This document shows, one piece after another, positions 8,396-16,497 of a stretch of 64,000 nt of DNA (the stretch's first letter is position 1; each line of letters opens with the position of its first letter). The stretch is from Bacillus_CJ salitolerans (lineage in GTDB: Bacteria; Bacillota; Bacilli; Bacillales; SA4). The notes under the pieces are model-generated. The model did no database searches and was not told the DNA's origin. It saw only the letters and a program-made list of their open reading frames with translations. The position numbers and the translations under genes are program-made. The DNA is taken from NCBI RefSeq assembly GCF_042680805.1, contig NZ_JBHUEM010000045.1, forward strand, positions 178,125-242,124. Direction: 5' to 3'.

Positions 8396-9217
8396 TTAAC
8401 CTTCTTCCACAATTTGATGCAATGTATTTGTATGTAGATTGATTATTTGCTGAATTCGATCACGGATGATTGAATTTTCAATGGAAACCTCGAGTAGTTT
8501 ATCTATTTTCTGCCTCGTAACTCCGATATATTCTTCAAATAGATTAAAGACTTTTTCTTCTATCGTTTCATGTGACATCGTACCAGCTTTCTCCTGATCA
8601 GATACCATATTTAGTAAATGTTGATAAATGACAGAATACTTTTGTTTTCGGCTATTTTCCTTTTCACCATTTAATCTTTTTAATAAAAGGATTTCAGGTA
8701 ATAATTCCTCCCAGTAATCTAATTGAAATGATTGAGCCATATTTCTCAGTAATTCGCCCTCAATTTTTCTTAGACAGTTTAGGAAAAAAGCTTTCGATTG
8801 GTCTTTCCCTTGATATATTTCAATTTTATGTTCATTTATCACTTTAATGCTTTGAGCTAAAACATTAATCATCTCAACGTCTCCTATCTTTGAAAGGAGG
8901 TTGTAATAAAGTCCACTATAATACACACCAGCTAATATCTTTAATTGCTGGTTTTTTTGTTTGTGATCAGGTAAATGATTTGATGTAGATACTTCCTCAT
9001 GAGTATCAAGGCCCACTTGGATGAGCATGGAGGTTAGACAATAGGATTCCACTTTTTCATTTGGGAGACCGGCCTCGTTACATAACGCAACTGTTAAAAA
9101 AAGCTTGTCCTCATCAATGAATGGCGCATCTATAAACTGCGCTAAATAAGAGTGGTGAATATACTGTTGTAATTTATCTAGTAGTATTTTTTCCTGTTTG
9201 TTGATGTCCTTCACCAT
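8396..9217 (-). CDS. hepS: Heptaprenyl diphosphate synthase component I HepS
   Basis: HepS is the small, non-catalytic partner of HepT and sets chain length. The protein is poorly conserved in general, but position next to menG and hepT and the helical HepS-like pattern (HHSYLAQFIDAPFIDEDKL, YYSGLYYNLLSKIGD) fix the call. I use the ATG at 9217 (273 residues) because AGGGTGAT lies right before it; the longer frame begins with TTG and has no ribosome site. Confidence 0.9.
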   Translation of the reverse strand: MVKDINKQEKILLDKLQQYIHHSYLAQFIDAPFIDEDKLFLTVALCNEAGLPNEKVESYCLTSMLIQVGLDTHEEVSTSNHLPDHKQKNQQLKILAGVYYSGLYYNLLSKIGDVEMINVLAQSIKVINEHKIEIYQGKDQSKAFFLNCLRKIEGELLRNMAQSFQLDYWEELLPEILLLKRLNGEKENSRKQKYSVIYQHLLNMVSDQEKAGTMSHETIEEKVFNLFEEYIGVTRQKIDKLLEVSIENSIIRDRIQQIINLHTNTLHQIVEEG

Positions 9218-9368
9218 TATCACCCTGTCCCCAATCAAGTCCTATCTCTTTCTATGTTAGTATATGGCAATTCACAAAATATCATTATAATACCATTTAT
9301 AAAATAACTGCAAACATCATTATAGCATACACACTCTAAAAAGCCTTTCTAAAATAAAAAATTTGCAT

Positions 9369-9396
9369 AAAAAAAAGAAAAGCAGGGTTACCTGCT
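9369..9396 (-). terminator. Terminator of folE-mtrB
   Basis: AGCAGG/CCTGCT stem with a four-base loop (9381-9396), followed on the minus strand by TTTTCTTTTTTTT. It begins at the mtrB stop codon and separates mtrB from hepS. Confidence 0.85.
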
Positions 9397-9398
9397 CA

Positions 9399-9632
9399 CT
9401 ATTCTACGTCCGACTCTATTTCTCCATGCTTTGTCAAAATGGTAGCTTTACCTCTAACCTTAACGGCGGATGTATGCTCCGTAAATTGAGCTATCATGAC
9501 TTCACCTTTATCTAGCTTTTCTGAATGATGAAATCTTGTATCAGACCCTCTAGTTAAGCCAATAACATTTACACCATTTTCTCTTGCCTTTATAACAAAA
9601 AAGTCATTTGTTGTAAAATCCTTCATACACAT
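9399..9632 (-). CDS. mtrB: Tryptophan RNA-binding attenuation protein TRAP (MtrB)
   Basis: TRAP forms an 11-subunit ring that binds tryptophan and then wraps GAG/UAG repeats of the trp leader. At 77 residues it keeps the family core FHHSEKLDKGEVMIAQFTEHTSAVKVRG. The RNA- and tryptophan-contact residues known from B. subtilis are all present: Thr27, His36, Lys39, Lys58 and Arg60 here (B. subtilis 25, 34, 37, 56, 58). It follows folE as the second gene of the mtr operon. The start may be Met1 or Met3. Its target lies in this window at 2275-2367. Confidence 0.97.
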   Translation of the reverse strand: MCMKDFTTNDFFVIKARENGVNVIGLTRGSDTRFHHSEKLDKGEVMIAQFTEHTSAVKVRGKATILTKHGEIESDVE

Positions 9633-9702
9633 ACAGCCCCCTAAAAACGTGCTAAATTGCTCTTTTACTATCTCTTAATTATTGAATAGTGTCAATAGAA
9701 GA

Positions 9703-10269
9703 TTACGCTTTCAAAAATGACAATACTTCTGCTCTGGCAGAAGCATCATCTACAAATATCCCTCTTACTGCAGAGGTTACGGTAGAAGCACCAGGTTTCT
9801 TGACCCCTCTCATTGTCATACACATATGCTCCGCTTCGATTACGACCATAACTCCTAGTGGTTCTAATGATTCAACCATTGCATCTGCAACAGTCGAGGT
9901 GATTCGTTCCTGTAGCTGAGGTCTTCTAGCTACAGCTTCCACTGCTCGAGCTAACTTACTCAATCCAGTAACTCGTCCACCTTTAGGAATGTATGCTACA
10001 TGAGCTTTCCCAAAAAACGGAACCAAATGATGTTCACACATTGAAAAGAAAGGGATATCTTTCACGAGAACAAGTTCTTCATGATCCTCACCAAATATGG
10101 TCTGAAAATGCTCCTTTGGATCCTCATTTAAACCAGAAAAGACTTCTGCATACATTTTTGCCACTCTCTTAGGAGTATCTAATAATCCTTCTCGATTCGG
10201 ATCATCACCAATTGCTTCAATAATTAGTCTGACTGCCTGTTCTATTTGTTCATAATTTATTTGTGACAT
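9703..10269 (-). CDS. folE: GTP cyclohydrolase I FolE (MtrA)
   Basis: FolE opens GTP to dihydroneopterin triphosphate, the first step of folate synthesis. The 188-residue protein has the zinc ligands in SMCEHHLVPF and in HMCMTMRGV, the GLSKLAR motif and the QERIT segment. It is the first gene of the operon with mtrB, as in B. subtilis, where it is named mtrA. Confidence 0.97.
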   Translation of the reverse strand: MSQINYEQIEQAVRLIIEAIGDDPNREGLLDTPKRVAKMYAEVFSGLNEDPKEHFQTIFGEDHEELVLVKDIPFFSMCEHHLVPFFGKAHVAYIPKGGRVTGLSKLARAVEAVARRPQLQERITSTVADAMVESLEPLGVMVVIEAEHMCMTMRGVKKPGASTVTSAVRGIFVDDASARAEVLSFLKA

Positions 10270-10365
10270 AAACTATCCCCCAAAAATAAATTGTATGAAT
10301 ATATGTACTCTTTAATTTACCCACTCTGTTTTAATCAGATTCTAGCACATAGGAATGGTTAAGGC

Positions 10366-10400
10366 AAAAAAAGAAGAGTCGCAGCAATGTGCGACTCTTC
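10366..10400 (-). terminator. Terminator of hbs
   Basis: Perfect 11-bp stem GAAGAGTCGCA/TGCGACTCTTC (10373-10400) followed on the minus strand by TTTTTTT. It lies just downstream of the hbs stop. Confidence 0.9.
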
Positions 10401-10417
10401 CTCCCTATATGTAAGGA

Positions 10418-10690
10418 TTATTTTACTGCATCTTTCAGTGCTTTTCCTGGTTTGAATGCAGGAACCTTGCTAGCAGCGATTTCGATTTCTTCACCAGTTT
10501 GTGGGTTACGCCCTTTACGAGCTGCACGCTCACGTACTTCGAAGTTTCCGAATCCAATTAGTTGAACTTTATCACCATTCTTAAGTGCATCTAAGATTGA
10601 ATCAAAAACAGCATCAACTGCTTTTGTTGCATCCTTTTTAGATAGTTCACTTGCTTCTGCTACAGCGTTAATTAATTCTGTCTTGTTCAT
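10418..10690 (-). CDS. hbs: DNA-binding protein HU (HBsu)
   Basis: HU bends and compacts DNA non-specifically. From the ATG at 10690 the protein has 90 residues, the family length, starting MNKTELI, with the GFGNFEVRERAARKGRNP arm and the tip NPQTG. A very strong GGGAGGAGGTG ribosome site precedes this ATG, so the longer upstream frame is not used. It lies between folE and spoIVA as in B. subtilis, though here separated from spoIVA by about 1 kb of gene-free DNA. Confidence 0.97.
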   Translation of the reverse strand: MNKTELINAVAEASELSKKDATKAVDAVFDSILDALKNGDKVQLIGFGNFEVRERAARKGRNPQTGEEIEIAASKVPAFKPGKALKDAVK

Positions 10691-10768
10691 GCCATTCACC
10701 TCCTCCCAAAGGAATATTTGGCACATATTAGCTCTAATAGAGTAATACGTTACAAGTAAAGTTTCAGC

Positions 10769-10788
10769 TATACGTATAAAATACGTAT
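10769..10788. promoter_or_regulatory. Two adjacent palindromes upstream of hbs
   Basis: TATACGTATA (10769-10778) and ATACGTAT (10781-10788) are each self-complementary, and their centres are 11 bases apart, about one helical turn. They lie about 80-100 bases upstream of the hbs start in the promoter region. They could be a protein-binding site; no function is known to me. Confidence 0.35.
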
Positions 10789-11267
10789 ATTTTCATGCAA
10801 ATTCTTGTGTGAAATAATACTACTATCATTACTTCACATTTTTTCGACTTTCTATACTTGTAAAAGCAAGCAAATCACCTGCAAGCCTTATATTAAACGA
10901 TTATTAGACATAATTCAATACATTTCCTCATAATTCTTTCTAATTTAGTTATTATTAACCAAATTAGTAAGGGCTAGCTTATAAAGCCATGTAATTTCTA
11001 GCATCCATCTAATATTTTGGCAAGAATTTCTGCGATTTACTGTTAAAAGATTATCATATACATAGTTCTAAAGCAAGTGGTATCAACGTTTTAACATTTT
11101 CGACAATTTTTAAGACATTTAGATAACGAGTAATCAAACAAAAAAAAGGTAACTTATAAGATAAAAATCACCTAAAATATGTTATTTTCCCTGCCAATTG
11201 GGGTAATAACATTTATAGAAAACTCCATTATTGACTTGCATATAAAAAAGCACATTATATTTGAAAA
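10789..11267. other. AT-rich gene-free stretch between hbs and the tandem array
   Basis: I see no coding frame with a ribosome site here. On the minus strand there is a weak terminator-like AGGTGA/TTACCT stem followed by eight Ts near 11141-11173. Apart from hbs promoter sequence at its low end, I see nothing else. Confidence 0.5.
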
Positions 11268-11710
11268 CCGGCTAAGAACGCCGACGTCCTGCCTGTCACG
11301 CCCGGTACCCACATCCTGATTATGGATACTCGGCTAAAAGCGCGCACGTCCTGTGCAGAGCGCCGACTAGGCACATCCTTCAAAGGAGACCCGGCTAAGA
11401 ACGCCGACGTCCTGCCTGCCACACCCGGTACCCACATCCTGATTATGGATACTCGGCTAAAAGCGCGCNNNNNNNNNNNNNNNNNNNNNNNNNNNNNNNN
11501 NNNNNNNNNNNNNNNNNNNNNNNNNNNNNNNNNNNNNNNNNNNNNNNNNNNNNNNNNNNNNNNNNTGACTAGGCACATCCTTCAAAGGAGACCCGGCTAA
11601 GAACGCCGACGTCCTGCCTGCCACACCCGGTACCCACATCCTGATTATGGATACTCGGCTAAAAGCGCGCACGTCCTGTGCGCAACGCCCAGTAGGCACA
11701 TCCTGTGCCC
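11268..11710. repeat. GC-rich 123-bp tandem repeat with internal assembly gap
   Basis: Copies start with CCGGCTAAGAACGCCGACG at 11268 and 11391, exactly 123 bases apart, and another copy starts at 11593 after the gap. Each unit is made of two related halves of about 60 bases, both of the form CGGCTAA..CGC..ACGTCCTG..CACATCCT. The composition is far more GC-rich than the surroundings. Open frames on both strands are by-products of the repeat and have no ribosome sites. The last copy degenerates just before the spoIVA terminator. Confidence 0.85.
11469..11565. other. Assembly gap (97 Ns)
   Basis: The Ns sit inside the 123-bp repeat. Perfect periodicity would need 18 plus a multiple of 123 bases here, so 97 cannot be the true length unless the repeat changes inside the gap. 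Confidence 0.95.
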
Positions 11711-11736
11711 AAAAAAAAGACCCCTATGTAGGAGTC
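11711..11736 (-). terminator. Terminator of spoIVA
   Basis: GACTCCT/AGGGGTC stem (11719-11736 with one G-U pair) followed on the minus strand by eight Ts, immediately after the spoIVA stop. Confidence 0.9.
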
Positions 11737-11738
11737 GG

Positions 11739-13217
11739 TTAGAGGATGATGGCGATTAAGCCGCCAGAGCCTTCGTTTATGATTCGTTCTAGGGTTTCTT
11801 TTAGCTTGTAGCGAGCATTTTCTGGCATTAGCGATAGCTTTGCCTGAATTCCTTCTCGTACGATTGAGCTTAATGAACGACCAAAGATATCTGAATTCCA
11901 AATAGATAATGGATCATCTTCAAAGTCTTGCATTAAGTATCGAACTAGCTCTTCACTTTGCTTTTCTGTCCCGATAATAGGGGCAAATTCTGATTCCACA
12001 TCCACTTTGATCATATGAATCGATGGTGCTACTGCCTTTAAGCGGACACCGAATCTAGATCCTTGTCTAATAATTTCTGGCTCATCTAGTGCCATATCTG
12101 CTAGTGACGGTGCAGCAATACCATAGCCTGTTTGTTTTACCATCTTTAATGCATCTGCGACTTGATCATATTCTGCTTTCGCATAAGAGAAGTCTTGCAT
12201 TAGTTGTAGAAGGTGGTCTTTTCCTCTAATTTCTACTCCCACTACCTCTTTTAAAATTTGATCATATAAGGTATCTGGCGCATAAAGATCAATCTCAGCA
12301 ACACCTTGCCCCATTTCAATACCCGCTAATCCAGCATGTTCAATAAAGTCATATTCACTAAATTGCCCCACTACTCGATCAACATCTCGCAGTCGCTTAA
12401 TATCTTTAACTGTATCTTTTACAGCTTCTTGATAGCTTTCACGTAACCAATGGTTATCTCGTAAAACCATTACCCAGCTTGGTAAGTTTACGTTTACTTC
12501 TAATACTGGGAATTCATAAAGAGCTTCACGTAGAACATTGTATACATCCGCTTCTCTCATGCTCTCAACACTCATTGCTAGCACTGGAATATCATACTGT
12601 TCAGAAAGCTTTTGTCGTAATTGCTCCGTTTCAGGATGATGTGGATGTACTGTGTTAATGACCATGATAAATGGCTTTCCTACTTCTTTTAGTTCATCGA
12701 TTACTCTTTCTTCAGCTTCTAAGTAATCATTCCTAGGAATTTCTCCAATGGATCCATCTGTAGTGATGACAACTCCAATAGTTGAATGCTCCTGAATAAC
12801 TTTTCGTGTCCCGATTTCAGCCGCCTCATGAAATGGAATTGGCTCCTCATACCAAGGCGTGTTAATCATTCTTGGACCATTTTCATCCTCATATCCTTTT
12901 GCTCCAGGAACTGTATACCCAACACAATCAACTAGACGAACATTTACATCCAAGCCATCCGCTACATGAAGTGATACAGCTTGGTTCGGAACAAACTTAG
13001 GCTCGGTTGTCATAATCGTTCTTCCAGCAGCACTCTGTGGTAATTCATCTTGAGCACGCGCTTTATCAGCTTCATTTTGAATATTTGGTAATACTACTAA
13101 TTCCATAAACTTTTTTATGAAAGTAGATTTACCTGTACGAACTGCACCAACAACTCCTAAATATATATCGCCACCAGTGCGCTCAGCGATATCCTTAAAA
13201 ATATCTACCTTTTCCAA
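11739..13217 (-). CDS. spoIVA: Stage IV sporulation protein A (SpoIVA)
   Basis: SpoIVA is the ATPase that polymerises on the forespore surface and anchors the spore coat. The 492 residues match the known length, with the P-loop GAVRTGKST near the N-terminus, the RTIMTTEPKFVP switch region, the DCVGY motif and a conserved C-terminus. It is expected to be made in the mother cell under sigma-E. The N-terminus MEKVDIFKDIAERTGGDIY is nearly invariant in the family. Confidence 0.98.
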   Translation of the reverse strand: MEKVDIFKDIAERTGGDIYLGVVGAVRTGKSTFIKKFMELVVLPNIQNEADKARAQDELPQSAAGRTIMTTEPKFVPNQAVSLHVADGLDVNVRLVDCVGYTVPGAKGYEDENGPRMINTPWYEEPIPFHEAAEIGTRKVIQEHSTIGVVITTDGSIGEIPRNDYLEAEERVIDELKEVGKPFIMVINTVHPHHPETEQLRQKLSEQYDIPVLAMSVESMREADVYNVLREALYEFPVLEVNVNLPSWVMVLRDNHWLRESYQEAVKDTVKDIKRLRDVDRVVGQFSEYDFIEHAGLAGIEMGQGVAEIDLYAPDTLYDQILKEVVGVEIRGKDHLLQLMQDFSYAKAEYDQVADALKMVKQTGYGIAAPSLADMALDEPEIIRQGSRFGVRLKAVAPSIHMIKVDVESEFAPIIGTEKQSEELVRYLMQDFEDDPLSIWNSDIFGRSLSSIVREGIQAKLSLMPENARYKLKETLERIINEGSGGLIAIIL

Positions 13218-13686
13218 GTGATCCCCTCCCGATCTTCATAACTGTTTGGGATAATAAACTATCCAATACATGACTAGTAATCTAGGACAGTATATCTTAT
13301 GATGTTGTCCTATTTAATTATGACTAATGTTATAGAAAAATTTTGAATCCGATGTTTTTCTTGCTATGTTAAAGCCATTCGTTAATAGGGCTAATTGACA
13401 AGCCTGTATACCATTGTTTATCAAACCCATTAATCACCCCTTATGACTATTAAAGGTACAAAAACAGTCATTCCTTTAACAAAGCACAACAAAATTGGAA
13501 GGATTGTTTTACTCAGAAAAACTTGGCTGAGGCCAAGTCCCAGGACACTCTCGATGGCTATCGTTATCTTCTTCCAAAATAGCACAAAAAACAAAACCCT
13601 TCTGTTAGAGAGTATTCTTTAACAAAAGGGTTCATGACTATTTTTTATTCGATTTGATACTCATTTACATTTAGTAGAAATGAAAA
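13218..13686. other. Gene-free stretch between yphF and spoIVA
   Basis: No supported gene. It holds the spoIVA promoter region at its low end, a terminator-like hairpin ACTTGGC/GCCAAGT (13521-13538) followed on the minus strand by TTTTTCTG, and the yphF terminator at 13582-13632. The bases next to the hairpin (GTGTCCTGGG on the minus strand) faintly recall the TCCTG repeat family seen elsewhere in the window. Confidence 0.5.
13582..13632 (-). terminator. Terminator of yphF
   Basis: AACCCTT.TGTTA and TAACAGAAGGGTT (13595-13632) form a long stem followed on the minus strand by TTGTTTTTTG. Confidence 0.8.
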
Positions 13687-14406
13687 CTAGTATTTATTAG
13701 TAACGAAGAAAACTGGTTCATTATTCTCAACCGTGTATGGTAAGGAATAGGCTGGGATGATGGGAGAATTTTCATATAGAATTGGCCTTATATCTTCCCC
13801 ATGTTTAAAATGATGTTTATTTTCTTGCAAGAGCTTGTACAAATCAATTGAGTAATCTATATATATTTCCCCTTTTCCATCTATAACAAATGGTAAATTA
13901 TTCCCTGAATATGGACTAACTGCATGAGGAGGCTCATCATAGCCCAGCTTTTTGAAATCGACTGTAAACACATTCTCTACAATCATCTTTTCAAAAGGTG
14001 GGTAGCCATTTGATCTTTTGTACACATAGATTCTTGTTTTTATATCCCTAATGATATCCGCATGCCTAAGGTCAATTAATTTTACAGTTGGATTTGTTTC
14101 AACATCCAATAAGACATACTGAAATATTCCACCACTTTCGAATGCTGATGATGGAGGCTCCTGTAGATAACGCGGAATTATCTTATTGAAATTAATAGGA
14201 TATTTTTGATATATAGGTGTTTCCATATCCCGATCTTGAATTGGGAGAAGTCCACTATTGGCTTCCCTATACTGATTTACTGCGCTTTGAACAGAGGCAA
14301 TCTGGTCCTCGTATGGTATTTGGTTTTGAACAAGTCGTTCATCAGGATAAAGACACCCCGTTAAAGTGAACAAACATAGAACGCTTATTACTAACATCTT
14401 CTTCAT
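13687..14406 (-). CDS. yphF: YphF-like lipoprotein
   Basis: This is a 239-residue exported lipoprotein: a short signal sequence ends in the lipobox LTGC with Cys18. The rest is a soluble extracytoplasmic domain with no catalytic motif that I recognise. Position between spoIVA and yphE identifies it as YphF. An AAGGCGG ribosome site precedes the ATG. Function unknown; the sporulation neighbourhood is only suggestive. Confidence 0.85.
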   Translation of the reverse strand: MKKMLVISVLCLFTLTGCLYPDERLVQNQIPYEDQIASVQSAVNQYREANSGLLPIQDRDMETPIYQKYPINFNKIIPRYLQEPPSSAFESGGIFQYVLLDVETNPTVKLIDLRHADIIRDIKTRIYVYKRSNGYPPFEKMIVENVFTVDFKKLGYDEPPHAVSPYSGNNLPFVIDGKGEIYIDYSIDLYKLLQENKHHFKHGEDIRPILYENSPIIPAYSLPYTVENNEPVFFVTNKY

Positions 14407-14432
14407 TTTATTCCGCCTTTACTAGGTTGAAT

Positions 14433-14633
14433 TTACTCATTAACAGGTCCACTAAAAACTACAAATACGATCACGATTCCAGCAATGATCATAAATGAGT
14501 AGGCCACAAAAGCTGTTATCCACTTAAATACACCTTTAAGTTTGTATCTACTTAACATGATGGTTATAACTGCAAGAAACATGAGTCCCATTGACCCTAA
14601 TGCAAACCACATCTTTATTAATCCTGTTGACAT
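14433..14633 (-). CDS. yphE: YphE-like small membrane protein (DUF2768)
   Basis: From the ATG at 14633, preceded by AAGGAGATGG, the product has 66 residues with two membrane segments (about 10-30 and 40-62) separated by a short basic loop SRYKLKG. This matches YphE of B. subtilis in size, sequence pattern and position. Function unknown. It is probably co-transcribed with yphF, 26 bases downstream. Confidence 0.85.
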   Translation of the reverse strand: MSTGLIKMWFALGSMGLMFLAVITIMLSRYKLKGVFKWITAFVAYSFMIIAGIVIVFVVFSGPVNE

Positions 14634-14930
14634 TGTTCTCCATCTCCTTGTCTTAAATCGTGAAACATTATACCATAAATTAACCATAGAAACACTACGA
14701 CAAAGAAATCGTTCAAAAAATAGTCGGTTTATAATGAGGATGATGAATGAAGCGGAAAAGCGATTACTCTGTAACTAAACTCTTTTCTATTTACATATTT
14801 ATCCTACAAAACAAAAGGCACTGGAGCCGGATTAGTATGCACATCATTCAGTTATCCACATATGATGAGCTTCGATAATTTCCTAAAGCGTGTAAAATGT
14901 ATTTGACATTGTACATTAAACAATAAAAAA
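14634..14930. other. Gene-free stretch upstream of yphE
   Basis: I see no supported gene; it should hold the yphE-yphF promoter. A forward open frame crossing it overlaps yphE and has no ribosome site. Confidence 0.4.
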
Positions 14931-14958
14931 CTGAAGTAAAGGGGGCACTTTACTTCAG
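14925..14958 (-). terminator. Terminator downstream of spoVIF-like gene
   Basis: Perfect 11-bp stem CTGAAGTAAAG/CTTTACTTCAG (14931-14958) followed on the minus strand by TTTTTTATTG, about 100 bases after the stop of the gene at 15065. Confidence 0.88.
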
Positions 14959-15064
14959 CACGACTAAAAAATATCCCATTAAAACAGCTCAACTCAAAGT
15001 TTGCTTCGTAGCATTCTATGCATCTTGTAACTAAATTGCATCATCGATTGCCTATTATTGAGAC

Positions 15065-15310
15065 TTATTTTTTAAACATTTTTCCGATCGTATTTAAGTC
15101 CATAGGCATATTATTTTCAACAATTGCCTTGACAATTTTATCTTCTTTTTCTTTGTTAACAGGTTTACCTGCAAGCATAGAAACTTGCTTTATGAGGTTA
15201 CGTACGGTTTGCTCATCTTTAAAATTAGCATCTTTTACTGAGTCAGCTAGTTTAAAAACATCGTCCATTTTTACATTTGTTTTTTTCTCAATATTATCAA
15301 ATAGGCTCAT
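15065..15310 (-). CDS. Stage VI sporulation protein F family
   Basis: The 81-residue protein starts MSLFDNIEKKTNVKMDDVFKL and carries the FKDEQTVRNLIKQV and MPMDLNTIGKMF segments of the SpoVIF/YjcC family, which B. subtilis needs for late coat maturation and resistance. In B. subtilis the named family member lies elsewhere, so this may be a paralogue; I give no symbol. GGAGGATT precedes the ATG. It lies between gpsA and yphE, in a neighbourhood rich in sporulation genes. Confidence 0.85.
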   Translation of the reverse strand: MSLFDNIEKKTNVKMDDVFKLADSVKDANFKDEQTVRNLIKQVSMLAGKPVNKEKEDKIVKAIVENNMPMDLNTIGKMFKK

Positions 15311-15405
15311 TCTAAATCCTCCTTCGCATTTACACTCAAAATATCGTATGCAAATGGAGAGAATCTGTGATTACAATATGGGCGAATGTTTACTACTGTA
15401 CTATG

Positions 15406-16440
15406 CTAGTCTAGTTTAAAGATAATAGAAGACAGATCTTCCATCTCATGTGTTCGCCCTCTAGCCATTAATGAATCAACAGCGTCCTTAGGGTTGCGCT
15501 GATTAAATAAGACATCATAGAGTGCATTTGTGATCGGCATGCTCACATTCATTTGCTTTGCTAATTGATAAGCAGCTTTTGTCGTTCTTACACCCTCTAC
15601 GACCATTCCCATATTTTCAAGAACTTCATCTAAATTCTGACCTTTACCAAGAAGGTTTCCGGCACGCCAATTTCTACTATGTACACTTGTACACGTAACA
15701 ATCAAATCACCGATTCCTGTTAATCCCGCAAACGTTAACGGATTGGCTCCAAGTGCAACACCTAACCGGGCGATTTCGGCAAGTCCTCTCGTAATAAGAG
15801 CTGCTTTTGCGTTGTCTCCATATCCAAGGCCATCTGTAATTCCAGCCGCTAACGCTATAATATTTTTTAGAGAGCCTCCTATTTCAACACCAATCACATC
15901 TGGATTTGTGTAAACACGTAAATGTTGATTGATAAACATATCTTGGATTTTTTCGGCCGATGATAGGTTCTCACACGCTACCGTCACGGTGGTAGGTTGT
16001 CTCAGGCTTACTTCCTCAGCATGACTTGGACCCGATAAGACTACAACGTCCTTTAAAAGCTCTTTTGGCATTTCTTCCTTTATGACTTCAGACACACGTT
16101 TAAATGTATCTGGCTCAAGCCCCTTACTTACATGAACAATCGTTATAGGTGATTGTTGGAACTGGCGAATTTTCCCTAGCACCTCACGAATTGCTTTTGT
16201 TGGTACAGCTAGGATAATTGTCTCAATTCCAATTAAAGCATCTTCTAAATCTGTATAGCCTTTAATCAGCTCCGGTAATTCAACTCCCGGAAGGTATTTC
16301 GAATTCGTATGACGTTCATTAATTTCTTTAATTTGCTCCCCTTTATGTCCCCAAAGCCTTACATAGTACTGATTATCAGCAAGGACGATAGCCAGTGCGG
16401 TTCCCCAGCTACCAGCCCCAACAACCGCAATGTGGTTCAC
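15406..16440 (-). CDS. gpsA: Glycerol-3-phosphate dehydrogenase [NAD(P)+] GpsA
   Basis: GpsA reduces dihydroxyacetone phosphate to sn-glycerol 3-phosphate for membrane lipids. The 344 residues show the dinucleotide-binding GAGSWGTALA at the N-terminus, VSKGLEP, LSGPSHAEEV, the catalytic Lys in GGSLKNIIAL and the GLTGIGDLIVTC block. The start codon is GTG with GGGATGG upstream. It follows der by 57 bases, as in B. subtilis. Confidence 0.97.
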   Translation of the reverse strand: MNHIAVVGAGSWGTALAIVLADNQYYVRLWGHKGEQIKEINERHTNSKYLPGVELPELIKGYTDLEDALIGIETIILAVPTKAIREVLGKIRQFQQSPITIVHVSKGLEPDTFKRVSEVIKEEMPKELLKDVVVLSGPSHAEEVSLRQPTTVTVACENLSSAEKIQDMFINQHLRVYTNPDVIGVEIGGSLKNIIALAAGITDGLGYGDNAKAALITRGLAEIARLGVALGANPLTFAGLTGIGDLIVTCTSVHSRNWRAGNLLGKGQNLDEVLENMGMVVEGVRTTKAAYQLAKQMNVSMPITNALYDVLFNQRNPKDAVDSLMARGRTHEMEDLSSIIFKLD

Positions 16441-16497
16441 TTCTCATCCATCCCTTCTCTACTCTTTTGTCAACAAGCCTTTTTTATACTTCTCGTT

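Noticed and set aside
11268..11710. CRISPR array
   Set aside because: The 123-bp unit is contiguous with no variable spacers and there are no cas genes in the window.
11255..11901. Open frames on both strands across the 123-bp repeat and the Ns, some coding RAFSRVSIIRMWVPGV repeats
   Set aside because: They run through unknown bases, have no ribosome sites, repeat only because the DNA repeats, and the one reaching 11901 overlaps spoIVA.
13521..13538. Small RNA gene around the ACTTGGC/GCCAAGT hairpin
   Set aside because: A hairpin with Ts alone is not enough; I found no promoter or conserved body to support a gene.
15018..15419. 133-residue plus-strand frame opposite spoVIF and the gpsA end
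   Set aside because: It overlaps a recognised gene on the other strand and lacks a ribosome site.
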